From contig NZ_CANNBW010000006.1 of the NCBI RefSeq assembly GCF_947502995.1, positions 124,001 to 188,000 of the forward strand: a DNA stretch of 64,000 nucleotides. Reading direction: 5' to 3'. Origin of the DNA: an uncultured Tenacibaculum sp. GTDB taxonomy: Bacteria > Bacteroidota > Bacteroidia > Flavobacteriales > Flavobacteriaceae. Both the position numbers and the translations under genes were made by a program. The notes under the pieces were generated by a model. It worked only from the letters and a program-made list of their open reading frames with translations, was not told where the DNA came from and did not search any database. Below, piece after piece: positions 44,139 to 52,265 of the stretch. Within the stretch, counting starts at the first letter, position 1, and every line of letters starts with the position of its first letter.

Positions 44139-44759
44139 ATGACTCAATTTTTAAAAATATATAACGACAATCCTAATCCGAGAGAAATAGATAAAGCTGT
44201 AAAAGTTTTACAATCTGGTGGTCTAATTATTTATCCTACTGATACAGTTTATGGGTTAGGTTGTGATATTACCAATATGAAAGCAATGGAAAAAGTTGCT
44301 CGTATTAAAGGAGTGAAATTAGAAAAATCTAACTTCTCTTTTGTATGTAATGATTTGAGTCATTTGTCAGATTACGTCAAACAAATAAGTACTCCTGTTT
44401 ATAAAATTTTAAAAAGAGCTTTGCCAGGACCTTATACTTTTATTTTACCAGGAAGTACAAGTTTACCTAAAGCATTTAAAAAAAGAAAAACAGTTGGTAT
44501 ACGTGTACCAGACAATAATATAGCACGAGCTATTGTACAGCAATTAGGGAATCCTATTGTTTCAACGTCAATTCATGATGAAGATGAAGTAATTGAATAC
44601 ACTACAGATCCTGAACTTATCTTCGAAAAATGGCAGCAAATTGTTGATGTTGTTATTGATGGAGGATATGGAGATAATTATGCATCTACAGTAATTGATT
44701 TAACACAAGATGAACCAGAAGTTATTAGAGAAGGTAAAGGTAGTTTAGATGTTATTTAA
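44139..44759 (+). CDS. Sua5/YciO/YrdC-family protein (threonylcarbamoyl-AMP synthase-like)
   Basis: A 206-residue protein with the YrdC fold: GGLIIYPTDTVYGLGCDI, a KS-SF motif (EKSNFSFVCNDLS), PGPYTFILPGS, KKRKTVGIRVPDN, and STVIDLT near the end. True TsaC/Sua5 uses the KRxxxP and SxN motifs to bind ATP and threonine; here the KxR-type tetrad is near GVKLEKSN. Members close to this one are usually named YciO-like, so the tRNA t6A role is likely but not certain. It overlaps the next gene by 11 bases. Confidence 0.85.
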   Translation: MTQFLKIYNDNPNPREIDKAVKVLQSGGLIIYPTDTVYGLGCDITNMKAMEKVARIKGVKLEKSNFSFVCNDLSHLSDYVKQISTPVYKILKRALPGPYTFILPGSTSLPKAFKKRKTVGIRVPDNNIARAIVQQLGNPIVSTSIHDEDEVIEYTTDPELIFEKWQQIVDVVIDGGYGDNYASTVIDLTQDEPEVIREGKGSLDVI

Positions 44760-45447
44760 TCTCATACAAAAATTCCCAAACGACAGCGGACCAATTTATC
44801 AAGAAACTATAGAAGGAAGATTGCCTGTAGAACCTTTCAATACGTTTAGTAATCTAATATTTATAGGTATTTTAATTTATTTTGGATTTAAGATTTATAA
44901 GAATCCTAAAAAACATCCTTTTTTTCTATTTGCAATCCCTGTAATTTTTATTAGTTGGATAGGAGGAACAATGTTTCATGGAACAAGAAGTCATGAGTTT
45001 TGGTTGGTTTTAGACTGGTTGCCAATTATGATTGTTTGTTTAGGAGGGATAATTTATTTTGTCGGTAAAATTGAAAAGTTATGGTGGAAAAGGATATTGA
45101 TTATTTTAGGTTTTTTAGCATTATCGATTCTTCCCAGAAGAATTCCTTTACCAAATGAATATAGAATATCATTTGGGTATCTAGTAACAGCTTTAACAGT
45201 TGTAACACCTTTTGTTTGGTATGCTTATAAAACAAAATGGAAAAATTCTAAATTTATTTTATACGGATTTTTAATATTCGGAATTGCAGTGTCGTTTAGA
45301 ACTTTAGATAATTTAGTTGTAAAAGGAGCTATAGAGCCAATTTTGCCAATGGGAACGCATTGGTTATGGCATTCTTTTGGAGGAATTGCTGTTTTTTTCT
45401 TACTAAATTATATCTACAAAGACAGAGAAGAATTGCCCAATGAGTAA
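44749..45447 (+). CDS. Alkaline-ceramidase-like integral membrane hydrolase (CREST family)
   Basis: A 232-residue protein with seven predicted transmembrane helices. The motifs of alkaline ceramidases and related CREST hydrolases are in order: VEPFNTFSNLIF at the first helix, the Ser/Thr-His pair region GGTMFHGTRSHEFW, the acidic residue in LVLDWLPIMI, and the double-His motif GTHWLWHSFGG in the last helix. These His and Asp residues coordinate zinc in ceramidases, so an amidase activity on a membrane lipid is likely. The substrate might be a sphingolipid or a related amide lipid, as Bacteroidota make such lipids. It overlaps the Sua5-like and the WYL genes. Confidence 0.75.
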   Translation: MLFNLIQKFPNDSGPIYQETIEGRLPVEPFNTFSNLIFIGILIYFGFKIYKNPKKHPFFLFAIPVIFISWIGGTMFHGTRSHEFWLVLDWLPIMIVCLGGIIYFVGKIEKLWWKRILIILGFLALSILPRRIPLPNEYRISFGYLVTALTVVTPFVWYAYKTKWKNSKFILYGFLIFGIAVSFRTLDNLVVKGAIEPILPMGTHWLWHSFGGIAVFFLLNYIYKDREELPNE

Positions 45448-46162
45448 CAAACCTCGCATTTCTCGTTTAACAGCTATCATCACACAACTTCAATCAAAAA
45501 AGATAGTAACAGCTACTTATCTTGCTGAAAAATTTGGAGTTAGTGTTAGAACAATATACAGAGATATTAGAACGATTGAAGATTCTGGAGTTCCTGTATA
45601 TACAGAAGAAGGAAAAGGATATTCACTGTTAGAAGGATATTATTTACCTCCAGTAATGTTTACAGAAGAAGAAGCTAATGCCTTAATTACCGCAGCTTAT
45701 TTAATTGGAAAAAATAAGGATCAATCTTTAGTTGAAAATTATGAAAATGCTATTACTAAGATTAAGTCAGTTTTTAGAAAACGACAGCAAGAAAAATCAG
45801 AACTATTAGCCCAACGAATAGAGTTTCGTTATAACCCAGAAAAGGCAACTACGAGTAAAAATTTAATTAAACTTCAAACTGCAATAACAGATTTTAAGTT
45901 GTTAGAGATCGAGTATAATTCTTTAGAAAATAACTTTACCAAAAGAACAGTAGAGCCGTTTGCGTTATATAGTACAAATGAAAATTGGCTTTTGATAGCA
46001 TATTGCAGATTAAGGAGTGATTTTAGAGTTTTTAGAATTGATTTAATTCATCGAATTATTAATCTAAATGAAAATTTCACTCCCCATAAAATGACATTAA
46101 AAGAATATTTTGAAATTTGCAAAGCAAAATTTTATAAAACCCCTGACACACCTTTGACATAG
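45440..46162 (+). CDS. YafY-type WYL-domain transcriptional regulator
   Basis: A 240-residue regulator. The N-terminal HTH_11 domain (TATYLAEKFGVSVRTIYRDI) is followed by a middle region and a WYL domain near 130-220 (KLLEIEYNSLENNFTKRTVEPFALYSTNENWLLIAYCRLR...FRVFRIDLI). WYL domains sense small ligands or nucleic acids. It overlaps the membrane hydrolase gene by eight bases and is followed, 42 bases later, by a GyrI-like gene. The pair suggests the regulator controls that gene and perhaps its own operon. Confidence 0.9.
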   Translation: MSNKPRISRLTAIITQLQSKKIVTATYLAEKFGVSVRTIYRDIRTIEDSGVPVYTEEGKGYSLLEGYYLPPVMFTEEEANALITAAYLIGKNKDQSLVENYENAITKIKSVFRKRQQEKSELLAQRIEFRYNPEKATTSKNLIKLQTAITDFKLLEIEYNSLENNFTKRTVEPFALYSTNENWLLIAYCRLRSDFRVFRIDLIHRIINLNENFTPHKMTLKEYFEICKAKFYKTPDTPLT

Positions 46163-46170
46163 GTCTCTTT

Positions 46171-46178
46171 TAGATTTG
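46171..46178 (+). promoter_or_regulatory. -7 box of the GyrI-like gene
   Basis: TAGATTTG matches TAnnTTTG. It lies 27 bases before the GyrI-like start. A TTG lies at 46154-46156, but its 14-base spacing is short. An ACCT-N7-AGGT inverted repeat spans the end of the WYL gene and might be an operator. Confidence 0.4.
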
Positions 46179-46204
46179 TGATAAATAATTTTAAAACTTA
46201 AAAA

Positions 46205-46663
46205 ATGGACAAAACACAAATCGATTCGTTTAACATTGTTGGAATTAAAACAAGAACTACAAATGCAGATATGCAAGCTGCTAAAGATATTCCTGCTTTA
46301 TGGCAAAAGTTTATGGAAGATAATATTGCTAATAAAGTAGAAAATAAACTCAATAATAAGGTGTATGCAATTTACACGAATTATGAATCTGATTACACAG
46401 GAGCTTACGATATTATTATTGGTTGTGAGGTTGGTATTTTAGGTGAAATACCAGAGAATATGATTGGTATTCAAATTCCTGATTGTAATTATGAAGCATT
46501 TTCAGCCAAAGGAAAATTGAAAGATAATATTGTTTATAATAAATGGATGGAGATTTGGAATTCAGCTATAGATAGAAAATATAAAGCCGATTTCGAAATT
46601 TATCCAGGTGATACAAATGAAACAGATGATACAGAAGTGAAAATTTATATTTCCACTAATTAA
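46205..46663 (+). CDS. GyrI-like effector-binding protein
   Basis: A 152-residue protein of the AraC effector-binding/GyrI-like fold. The family pattern is present: a first strand IVGIKTRTTNADM, an ALWQKFMED helix, VYAIYTNYESDYTGAYDIIIGCEV, and a final DFEIYPGDTNE segment with the KIYI strand. Such stand-alone domains bind small hydrophobic or cationic ligands. The neighbouring WYL regulator suggests it is an induced ligand-binding or resistance protein; this is inference. A bidirectional terminator follows. Confidence 0.85.
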   Translation: MDKTQIDSFNIVGIKTRTTNADMQAAKDIPALWQKFMEDNIANKVENKLNNKVYAIYTNYESDYTGAYDIIIGCEVGILGEIPENMIGIQIPDCNYEAFSAKGKLKDNIVYNKWMEIWNSAIDRKYKADFEIYPGDTNETDDTEVKIYISTN

Positions 46664-46670
46664 AGAAATA

Positions 46671-46699
46671 AATAAGCTCAATTAAGTTGGGCTTATTTT
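46671..46699. terminator. Terminator between convergent genes
   Basis: Arms AATAAGCTCAA (46671-46681) and TTGGGCTTATT (46687-46697) pair with one G-U. The hairpin also covers the stop codon of the convergent glycosyltransferase gene. Confidence 0.7.
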
Positions 46700-47703
46700 A
46701 ATGAATTAAATTTTTTTCTCTGTAAAACAAAATGTTGCCAAACCACAGAAGTATGAATGCTGTAATTTGATTTACGTTGAATTTGTTTACGCTTTTTTAT
46801 GAATTTATTTAAATTTCTATAAAAGCTTAAATGTGCTTTTAGTACAGACCATGTGTGAATTGGTCTTAGTTCTAAAGCAAATTTTAAACCTGCAACTCCA
46901 TCTAGTACTAAGCGAATAAAAATAACTAAGAACAAGTTTTTGCTTGGAACATTTTTTAAAGCGGTTAATAAACTATTTCTAAAATTAAGGTAAGTTTTCC
47001 TGGGATTAGATTCTTGTAATGTTGCTCCACCTACATGATAAACTGTAGATTCACCAATATATTTAATTGAAAAACCTTCATTTTGAGCTCTCCAACACAA
47101 ATCTATTTCTTCTTGGTGTGCAAAATAATCTTCATCAAAACCTTTTAATTGATGAAAAACAGCGCTACGAATAAAAAAACAAGCACCTGAAGCCCAAAAA
47201 ATATCAGAAGTTAAATTGTATTGTCCTTGGTCGGTTTCTAAACTATTAAAAACTCGTCCTCTACAATAAGGATATCCGAAAAAGTCAATGAAACCACCAG
47301 CTGCTCCTGCATATTCGAATTTATTCTTGTCTTTAAAGTCTAAAATTTTGGGTTGAATAATAGCGGTATTTCCTTCTTGTTTAAAAATATTCAAAATAGG
47401 CGGTAACCAGTTTTCAGTTACTTCAATATCAGAATTAATTAAACAATAAATGTCAGCTTTAATATGTTGTAAAGCATCGTTATAACCTTTGGCGTAACCG
47501 CCATTTTCTTTGTTTATAACAATTTTTACTGTTGGAAAGTTATCTTTTACAAACTGAATAGAATTATCTGTAGAAGCATTGTCGGCAACATAAATAGCAA
47601 TGTCTTCAGAACTATGTTTTACAATGGAAGGTAAAAATTGTTCTAGTAATTTTTCTCCGTTCCAATTTAATATGACTACAGCAGTTTTCAAGTCTGCAAA
47701 CAT
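46693..47703 (-). CDS. Family 2 glycosyltransferase
   Basis: A 336-residue GT-A enzyme. The nucleotide-sugar site is AVVILNWNGEKLLEQFLPS, VADNASTDNS and NGGYAKGYNDAL; INSDIEV supplies the DXD-type metal motif; a later block with GFDEDYFAHQEEIDLCWRA is typical of the acceptor side in rhamnosyl- and related transferases. It lacks a transmembrane anchor except for a weak hydrophobic segment near residue 250. Substrate is unknown. The gene is divergent from the orphan response regulator and near HsdR_N and holA, a neighbourhood I recognise from other Flavobacteriia. Confidence 0.9.
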   Translation of the reverse strand: MFADLKTAVVILNWNGEKLLEQFLPSIVKHSSEDIAIYVADNASTDNSIQFVKDNFPTVKIVINKENGGYAKGYNDALQHIKADIYCLINSDIEVTENWLPPILNIFKQEGNTAIIQPKILDFKDKNKFEYAGAAGGFIDFFGYPYCRGRVFNSLETDQGQYNLTSDIFWASGACFFIRSAVFHQLKGFDEDYFAHQEEIDLCWRAQNEGFSIKYIGESTVYHVGGATLQESNPRKTYLNFRNSLLTALKNVPSKNLFLVIFIRLVLDGVAGLKFALELRPIHTWSVLKAHLSFYRNLNKFIKKRKQIQRKSNYSIHTSVVWQHFVLQRKKFNSLK

Positions 47704-47941
47704 ACATCAATAATATTATTTTAAAATGTAAAGAACTATTAATTTTTACAATAGATAAAAAAAGTAGAATGTTAGGGTAGGAGTTTTAAGACTTCAACTG
47801 TATTATATATGTACATGGAATTCTTTGGGGAGAGAAGCGAATAGAAACAAAAATGTTGATATACATAATATAAAATCTAAGTTTTTGTAAGATTATTCAA
47901 AAATGTACGACTAGAAATTAGGGGGCAAAAAATATATTTTA

Positions 47942-48655
47942 ATGAGGTCGATAAAAATTTTATTGATAGATGAAGATGTAGACTTTGGAATGGTCTTAAA
48001 GAATTATTTACTTTTAAACGGGTACAATGTTACATTTACGAGTACTTTAAGTGATGTTTCTTTAATGGCAAGTAATTCTAAATTCGATTTATCTATTGTT
48101 GATTCTAAGTTAATCACAACAAGCAGAACTGAATTTGTAAATTCAGTAAGAAAGTACAGTAAAGATTTTCCAGTAATTTTCCTTTCAGAAGAGATTTTAT
48201 TAGAAGATGTTTTCGAAATAAATAAAATACCATTAGTTGATTATTGTTTCAAGAAACCATTTTCTACAGAAGTTTTAATCGAGAAGATTAAATCAATCTT
48301 AAAAAATAAGGAAAGAGAACATAATAAAATGTTTAGCACTATAGAGTATACCATAGGAGATTTTACATTTAATTATAGAACTCGTCAGCTTTCATTCAAA
48401 GGAGAAGAGCCGAGAAGATTAACACCTAAAGAAAGTAAGTTGTTAAAGTATTTATCTGAATACAAAAATGCAATAATGCCAAAAGCAATTGCATTAACTA
48501 AGATTTGGAGAGATGATAATTATTTTACATCTAGAAGTATGGATGTTTATATCACCAAACTTAGAAAGTATTTAATGTACGATGAAAATATTGCTATTGT
48601 AAATGTTAGAGGTGAAGGGTATAAATTATTAGATAATACTGCACAAAGCGCTTAA
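47942..48655 (+). CDS. Orphan OmpR-family response regulator, paralogue of the regulator at 43354
   Basis: A 237-residue regulator without an adjacent kinase. The receiver keeps the acidic pair D10/E11, D54 (in SIVDSKLITT), S82 and a Lys (K105 in KKPF), but the MMPxxDG stretch after D54 is lost and replaced by SKLITTSR, so phosphorylation may be altered. The DNA-binding domain is nearly identical to that of the regulator at 43354 (LTPKESKLLKYLSEYKN, ALTKIWRDDNYFTSRSMDVYI). DNA identity is total over 56 bases (48491-48546 against 43900-43955). It probably recognises the same sites. The 238-base gap before it has no gene and no clear -7 box. Confidence 0.92.
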   Translation: MRSIKILLIDEDVDFGMVLKNYLLLNGYNVTFTSTLSDVSLMASNSKFDLSIVDSKLITTSRTEFVNSVRKYSKDFPVIFLSEEILLEDVFEINKIPLVDYCFKKPFSTEVLIEKIKSILKNKEREHNKMFSTIEYTIGDFTFNYRTRQLSFKGEEPRRLTPKESKLLKYLSEYKNAIMPKAIALTKIWRDDNYFTSRSMDVYITKLRKYLMYDENIAIVNVRGEGYKLLDNTAQSA

Positions 48656-49101
48656 CGCTTGTAAGTAGGAATATCTCTTAAAAAAATATAATTTTCGTCC
48701 TCAGAATTCATCATACAGTAATAGTGTTCTAAACCATTGGTCACTATTAAATACTTAGCGTTTAGTTTTAAATTATACCGCGCAATTTGATCAAAAGTAT
48801 CTTGAGTTATCTTAACTGAAGGAGCTTTACATTCCACAATAATTTCAGGAGTGCCATCTGAACTAAAAATCAAGATGTCGCTCCTTTTCTTTAAATTATT
48901 TATTGTTAATTGTTTTTCAATAGCAATTAATGAAGTTGGGTATTTTTTTTCTTGAATTAAAAACTGTACAAAATGCTGCCTAACCCATTCTTCTGGAGTT
49001 AAAACAATATATTTTTTTCTGATTTCATCAAAAATCAGATAGTGTTTTTCATTACTTTTGATTTTGAAAGTATATGAAGGTAAATTCAATTTTTGCATCA
49101 A
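48652..49101 (-). CDS. Type I restriction HsdR_N-domain protein, stand-alone
   Basis: A 149-residue protein that matches the HsdR N-terminal domain: EEWVRQHFVQFLIQEK, KRSDILIFSSDGTPEIIVECKAPSVKI. The catalytic PD-(D/E)XK-type layout is RSDILIF with D, then EIIVECKAP as the E-x-K motif. It lacks helicase motifs and methylase or specificity genes, so it is not a restriction system. Similar small proteins sit next to holA in many Flavobacteriia, as here. Its stop overlaps the orphan regulator gene by four bases. Function is unknown. Confidence 0.87.
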   Translation of the reverse strand: MMQKLNLPSYTFKIKSNEKHYLIFDEIRKKYIVLTPEEWVRQHFVQFLIQEKKYPTSLIAIEKQLTINNLKKRSDILIFSSDGTPEIIVECKAPSVKITQDTFDQIARYNLKLNAKYLIVTNGLEHYYCMMNSEDENYIFLRDIPTYKR

Positions 49102-49143
49102 TCAAAAGTACTAAAAGTTTGATTTAAATTTTGTTGAAAATTA

Positions 49144-50145
49144 ATGAATGAAGTAAAACAAATTGTTGACGATATAAAAGCAGGAAATCTTAAACCGATT
49201 TATTTTTTAATGGGTGAAGAACCATATTATATTGATAAAATTTCGAGTTATATAGAAAACAATGTATTAGATGAATCTGAGAAAGGATTTAATCAAATGG
49301 TTATGTATGGTAGAGATGTAACAGTAGATGAAATTGTTTCTTCAGCAAAAAGATTTCCAATGATGGCAGAACATCAGGTTATTATTGTGAAAGAAGCTCA
49401 AGATTTAAGTAGGTCTATTGAAAAGCTAGATAGTTATGCTGATAATCCGCAAAAATCTACGGTTTTAGTCTTCAATTACAAATACAAGAAGTTAGATAAA
49501 AGAAAGAAAGTATATAAAGCAATTGCTAAAAATGGATTGATTTTTGAAAGTAAGAAGTTATACGAAAATCAGGTTGGTGATTGGATTGCTAGAGTTTTAA
49601 AAAGTAAGAAATTTACGATAGAGCCAAAAGCAGCTCAAATGTTAGTAGAGTTTTTAGGAACAGATTTAAGTAAAATAAGTAATGAACTAGATAAGCTTAC
49701 TTCTGTTTTAGAAGCGGGGACAATTATTAATCCAAGCCATGTAGAAGAGAATATAGGAATCTCTAAAGATTTTAATAATTTTGAGTTACGTAAAGCTGTT
49801 GGAAATAAAGATGTTGTAAAGGCAAATAGAATTATTAATTATTTCAGCCAGAACCCAAAAAATAATCCTTTAGTAATGACAATTTCATTATTAAACAGTT
49901 TTTTTACACAACTTTTATCGTATCACGGATTAAAAGATAAATCTAAAGCTTCAGTTGCGCGTACATTAGGGGTAAATCCTTATTTTGTAGATGACTATGT
50001 AAATGCAGCAAGAAATTATCCAATGCGTAAAGTATCTCAAGTTATAGGATTGTTAAGAGAAGCAGATGTGAAAAGTAAGGGAGTAGGAGCAAATCAATCT
50101 CATGGAGATATTTTAAAAGAATTAATTTTTAAAGTATTACACTAA
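49144..50145 (+). CDS. holA: DNA polymerase III subunit delta
   Basis: A 333-residue clamp-loader subunit. Domain I has the AAA+ like fold (LKPIYFLMGEEPYYIDKIS, MAEHQVIIVKEAQDLS), the middle has QVGDWIARVLKSKKFTI, and domain III carries AQMLVEFLGTDLSKISNELDKL and NPYFVDDYVNAARNYPMRKVSQVIGLLREAD. The delta subunit opens the beta clamp for loading. It is divergent from HsdR_N and is followed 14 bases later by a DUF1569 gene. Confidence 0.93.
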   Translation: MNEVKQIVDDIKAGNLKPIYFLMGEEPYYIDKISSYIENNVLDESEKGFNQMVMYGRDVTVDEIVSSAKRFPMMAEHQVIIVKEAQDLSRSIEKLDSYADNPQKSTVLVFNYKYKKLDKRKKVYKAIAKNGLIFESKKLYENQVGDWIARVLKSKKFTIEPKAAQMLVEFLGTDLSKISNELDKLTSVLEAGTIINPSHVEENIGISKDFNNFELRKAVGNKDVVKANRIINYFSQNPKNNPLVMTISLLNSFFTQLLSYHGLKDKSKASVARTLGVNPYFVDDYVNAARNYPMRKVSQVIGLLREADVKSKGVGANQSHGDILKELIFKVLH

Positions 50146-50159
50146 ATAAAGCTCTTATT

Positions 50160-50612
50160 ATGAAAAATATCTTTAGTAAAGAAATTACAGAAGAAGTGAT
50201 TTCTAGAATTAATACATTAACTCCAGCAACTCAACCTAAATGGGGAAAAATGAATGTGGCGCAAATGATGGCACATTGTTCAGTATCCTATGAGGGAGTT
50301 TACACAGATAAACATCCAAAACCAAATGCTTTTATGAGGTTTGCTTTGAAGTTATTAGTTAAAAATCAAGTTGTTTCAGAAAAACCTTATCCAAAAAACG
50401 GTAGAACAGCACCTCAGTTTTTAATTACAGAAGAGAAAAATTTTGAAAAAGAAAAGCAAGTCTTAATCGATTATTTACATAAAACTCAAGAATTAGGTGA
50501 AAGTCATTTCGATGGAAAAGAGTCAACTTCATTTGGTAAATTAACCAAACAAGAATGGAATAATTTATTTTACAAACATTTAGATCATCACCTAACACAG
50601 TTTGGAGTATAG
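50160..50612 (+). CDS. DUF1569 protein (DinB-like fold)
   Basis: A 150-residue protein matching DUF1569, a DinB/YfiT-like four-helix family. The N-terminal QPKWGKMNVAQMMAHCSVSYE segment holds a His, and the C-terminus has SFGKLTKQEWNNLFYKHLDHHLTQFGV, with the HxxHH pattern that can bind a metal. No enzymatic function is established. It is probably co-transcribed with holA. Confidence 0.87.
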   Translation: MKNIFSKEITEEVISRINTLTPATQPKWGKMNVAQMMAHCSVSYEGVYTDKHPKPNAFMRFALKLLVKNQVVSEKPYPKNGRTAPQFLITEEKNFEKEKQVLIDYLHKTQELGESHFDGKESTSFGKLTKQEWNNLFYKHLDHHLTQFGV

Positions 50613-50888
50613 CTAGAAAAGGCCTATGGAGTATAAGTAAATTAAAGAAGTTATTATAATTATAGAAATTACAGAATACTTAATAATAGATTCTTTTTTT
50701 TGAGATTTCTTAGCTTCTTCACCATATTTTTTAATGACACTTTTAGAAGCCTTAGGAAAGTTAAATCCAGTTTTCGAATAAACACTAGAACTTAGTTTTT
50801 TATCTCTAGCGTCTTTTAGTTTTTTCTTTCTCTGTTGATTTCCTTGTTGTCTATTCATCAACATTTTTAGTGATCCCCATCCGTCCAT
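50613..50888 (-). CDS. Small single-pass membrane protein of unknown function
   Basis: A protein of about 91 residues, with MDGWGSLKMLMNRQQ as start (an ATG nine bases upstream is also possible). The N-terminus is very basic and rich in Gln (QQGNQQRKKK), the middle is Lys-rich, and a single transmembrane helix (SVISIIIITSLIYLYSIGLF) ends the protein with a cytoplasmic N-terminus. No family is recognised. It is convergent with the DUF1569 gene, whose stop is one base away. Confidence 0.65.
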   Translation of the reverse strand: MDGWGSLKMLMNRQQGNQQRKKKLKDARDKKLSSSVYSKTGFNFPKASKSVIKKYGEEAKKSQKKESIIKYSVISIIIITSLIYLYSIGLF

Positions 50889-51029
50889 AATAAACAATTT
50901 TTAAAATTTAATTTTCAATTAGCAATACTTTAATATAAGAAAAATAAAGCTTTTTTCTAAATTTATAGAAAACTAAAACTTTATTCAATTAATTTTTCTA
51001 GTTAACAACATTACATAAAAAGTTATTTT

Positions 51030-51839
51030 ATGCAAAAAATTCCAGAAGCTATTTTAAATAGAAAGGGAGCCAGAAGTGCTAAAGATTTGAATCCAGAAGC
51101 AATAGAATATTTAAATAGAGGATTAATAGAGACTAAAAATTTAATGGAATGGTTAGCTGTTGATCAATTAACTTTATTACAATTGGTTTTAAAATCTTTA
51201 GGTAAGGAAACATGGTTTTCTGATTTTGAACAAGCGGTTAATAATCAAAAGAAACCTACTGCAAATAGTAATACAAAAGTAATTGGGCACACTTTTGGGG
51301 TGTTAACTAAAGATAAAAATGTTTACGATTTTTTAAAAAATCATACTTCTGATGTGGTAAGATGTTGGGCTTGTTGGGCTGAAAGTTTACATTTTGATGA
51401 AATAGAAAAACTATTGAATGCAATGCAAGTTTATGCTGCAGATACTCATTTTGGAGTACGAGAAGTAGCGATTTTCACAACTAAAGAAAGAATGATTGAA
51501 GATTTAGATAAATCTATAATTATTTTATCCTCTTGGACTACTCATACTGACGAAAATATAAGACGTTATGCTGTAGAGTCGTTAAGACCAGTTGGAGTAT
51601 GGACTAAAAAAATAGCAGCTTTTCAAGAGAATCCTGAGAAAGGAATTTCTTTATTAACTCCATTAAAATCAGATACATCAAAATATGTTCGAGACGCAGT
51701 AGCAAACTGGTTAAATGATGCGAGTAAATCTAAACCAGAGTGGGTTTTAAATGTTTGTAAACAATGGGAGAAAGAATCTTCTTCTAAAGAAACAGCTTAC
51801 ATTATAAAAAGAGGATTACGAACAATAAATAAGAAATAA
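51030..51839 (+). CDS. AlkD-like DNA alkylation repair protein (HEAT-repeat)
   Basis: A 269-residue all-helical protein resembling the AlkD/AlkC DNA glycosylase family, with HEAT-like helical pairs: SDVVRCWACWAESLHFDEIEKL, FGVREVAIFTTKERMI, NIRRYAVESLRPVGVW, SKYVRDAVANWLNDASKSKPEW. AlkD-type enzymes excise 3- and 7-alkylpurines. The catalytic residues cannot be assigned with certainty from sequence alone. It stands alone, convergent with DUF1304. Confidence 0.85.
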   Translation: MQKIPEAILNRKGARSAKDLNPEAIEYLNRGLIETKNLMEWLAVDQLTLLQLVLKSLGKETWFSDFEQAVNNQKKPTANSNTKVIGHTFGVLTKDKNVYDFLKNHTSDVVRCWACWAESLHFDEIEKLLNAMQVYAADTHFGVREVAIFTTKERMIEDLDKSIIILSSWTTHTDENIRRYAVESLRPVGVWTKKIAAFQENPEKGISLLTPLKSDTSKYVRDAVANWLNDASKSKPEWVLNVCKQWEKESSSKETAYIIKRGLRTINKK

Positions 51840-51841
51840 AC

Positions 51842-52204
51842 TTATTTTAATAATATAATAATAAGACCTATTATAGCAGGTAGTCCTTGAACAAAAAAGA
51901 TTTTTTTACTTGCTGAAATGGCTCCATAAATTCCTGCAATCGCAACACAACTTAAAAAGAAAATAGAAACATTAATTTTCCATTCTGTATTCTCAATAAA
52001 GAAAGTCCAAATTAATCCTGCTGCTAAAAAACCATTATATAATCCTTGGTTGGCTGCAAGAGTTTTGGTCTTAGGAAATAATTCTTTAGGGAAATGGCGA
52101 AATACTTTTGGACCTCTTGTTTCCCAAGCAAACATTTCAAACCATAAAATATAAAGATGAAAAAAAGCTATAAATCCAATTAATACATTGACTAAAATAT
52201 TCAT
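51842..52204 (-). CDS. DUF1304 membrane protein
   Basis: A 120-residue protein with four predicted transmembrane helices. Family motifs include FAWETRGPKVFRHFPKE after the first helix and ANQGLYNGFLAAGLIW. DUF1304 function is unknown. It is the second minus-strand gene after the M28 peptidase gene, but a terminator between them suggests an own transcript. Confidence 0.88.
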   Translation of the reverse strand: MNILVNVLIGFIAFFHLYILWFEMFAWETRGPKVFRHFPKELFPKTKTLAANQGLYNGFLAAGLIWTFFIENTEWKINVSIFFLSCVAIAGIYGAISASKKIFFVQGLPAIIGLIIILLK

Positions 52205-52233
52205 ATGAAAAGTTTTCTCTAAAATATGAAAAT

Positions 52234-52263
52234 AAAAAAACTCGCCAAACGACGAGTTTTTTT
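52234..52263 (-). terminator. Terminator of the M28 peptidase gene
   Basis: Arms with core ACTCG/CGAGT (52240-52244 and 52253-52257) are flanked by A and T runs on both sides, and read on the minus strand the T run follows the stem. Confidence 0.8.
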
Positions 52264-52265
52264 AT

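Noticed and set aside
48652..49101. A type I restriction-modification system
   Set aside because: Only the HsdR N-terminal domain is present, without the helicase part or the HsdM and HsdS genes.
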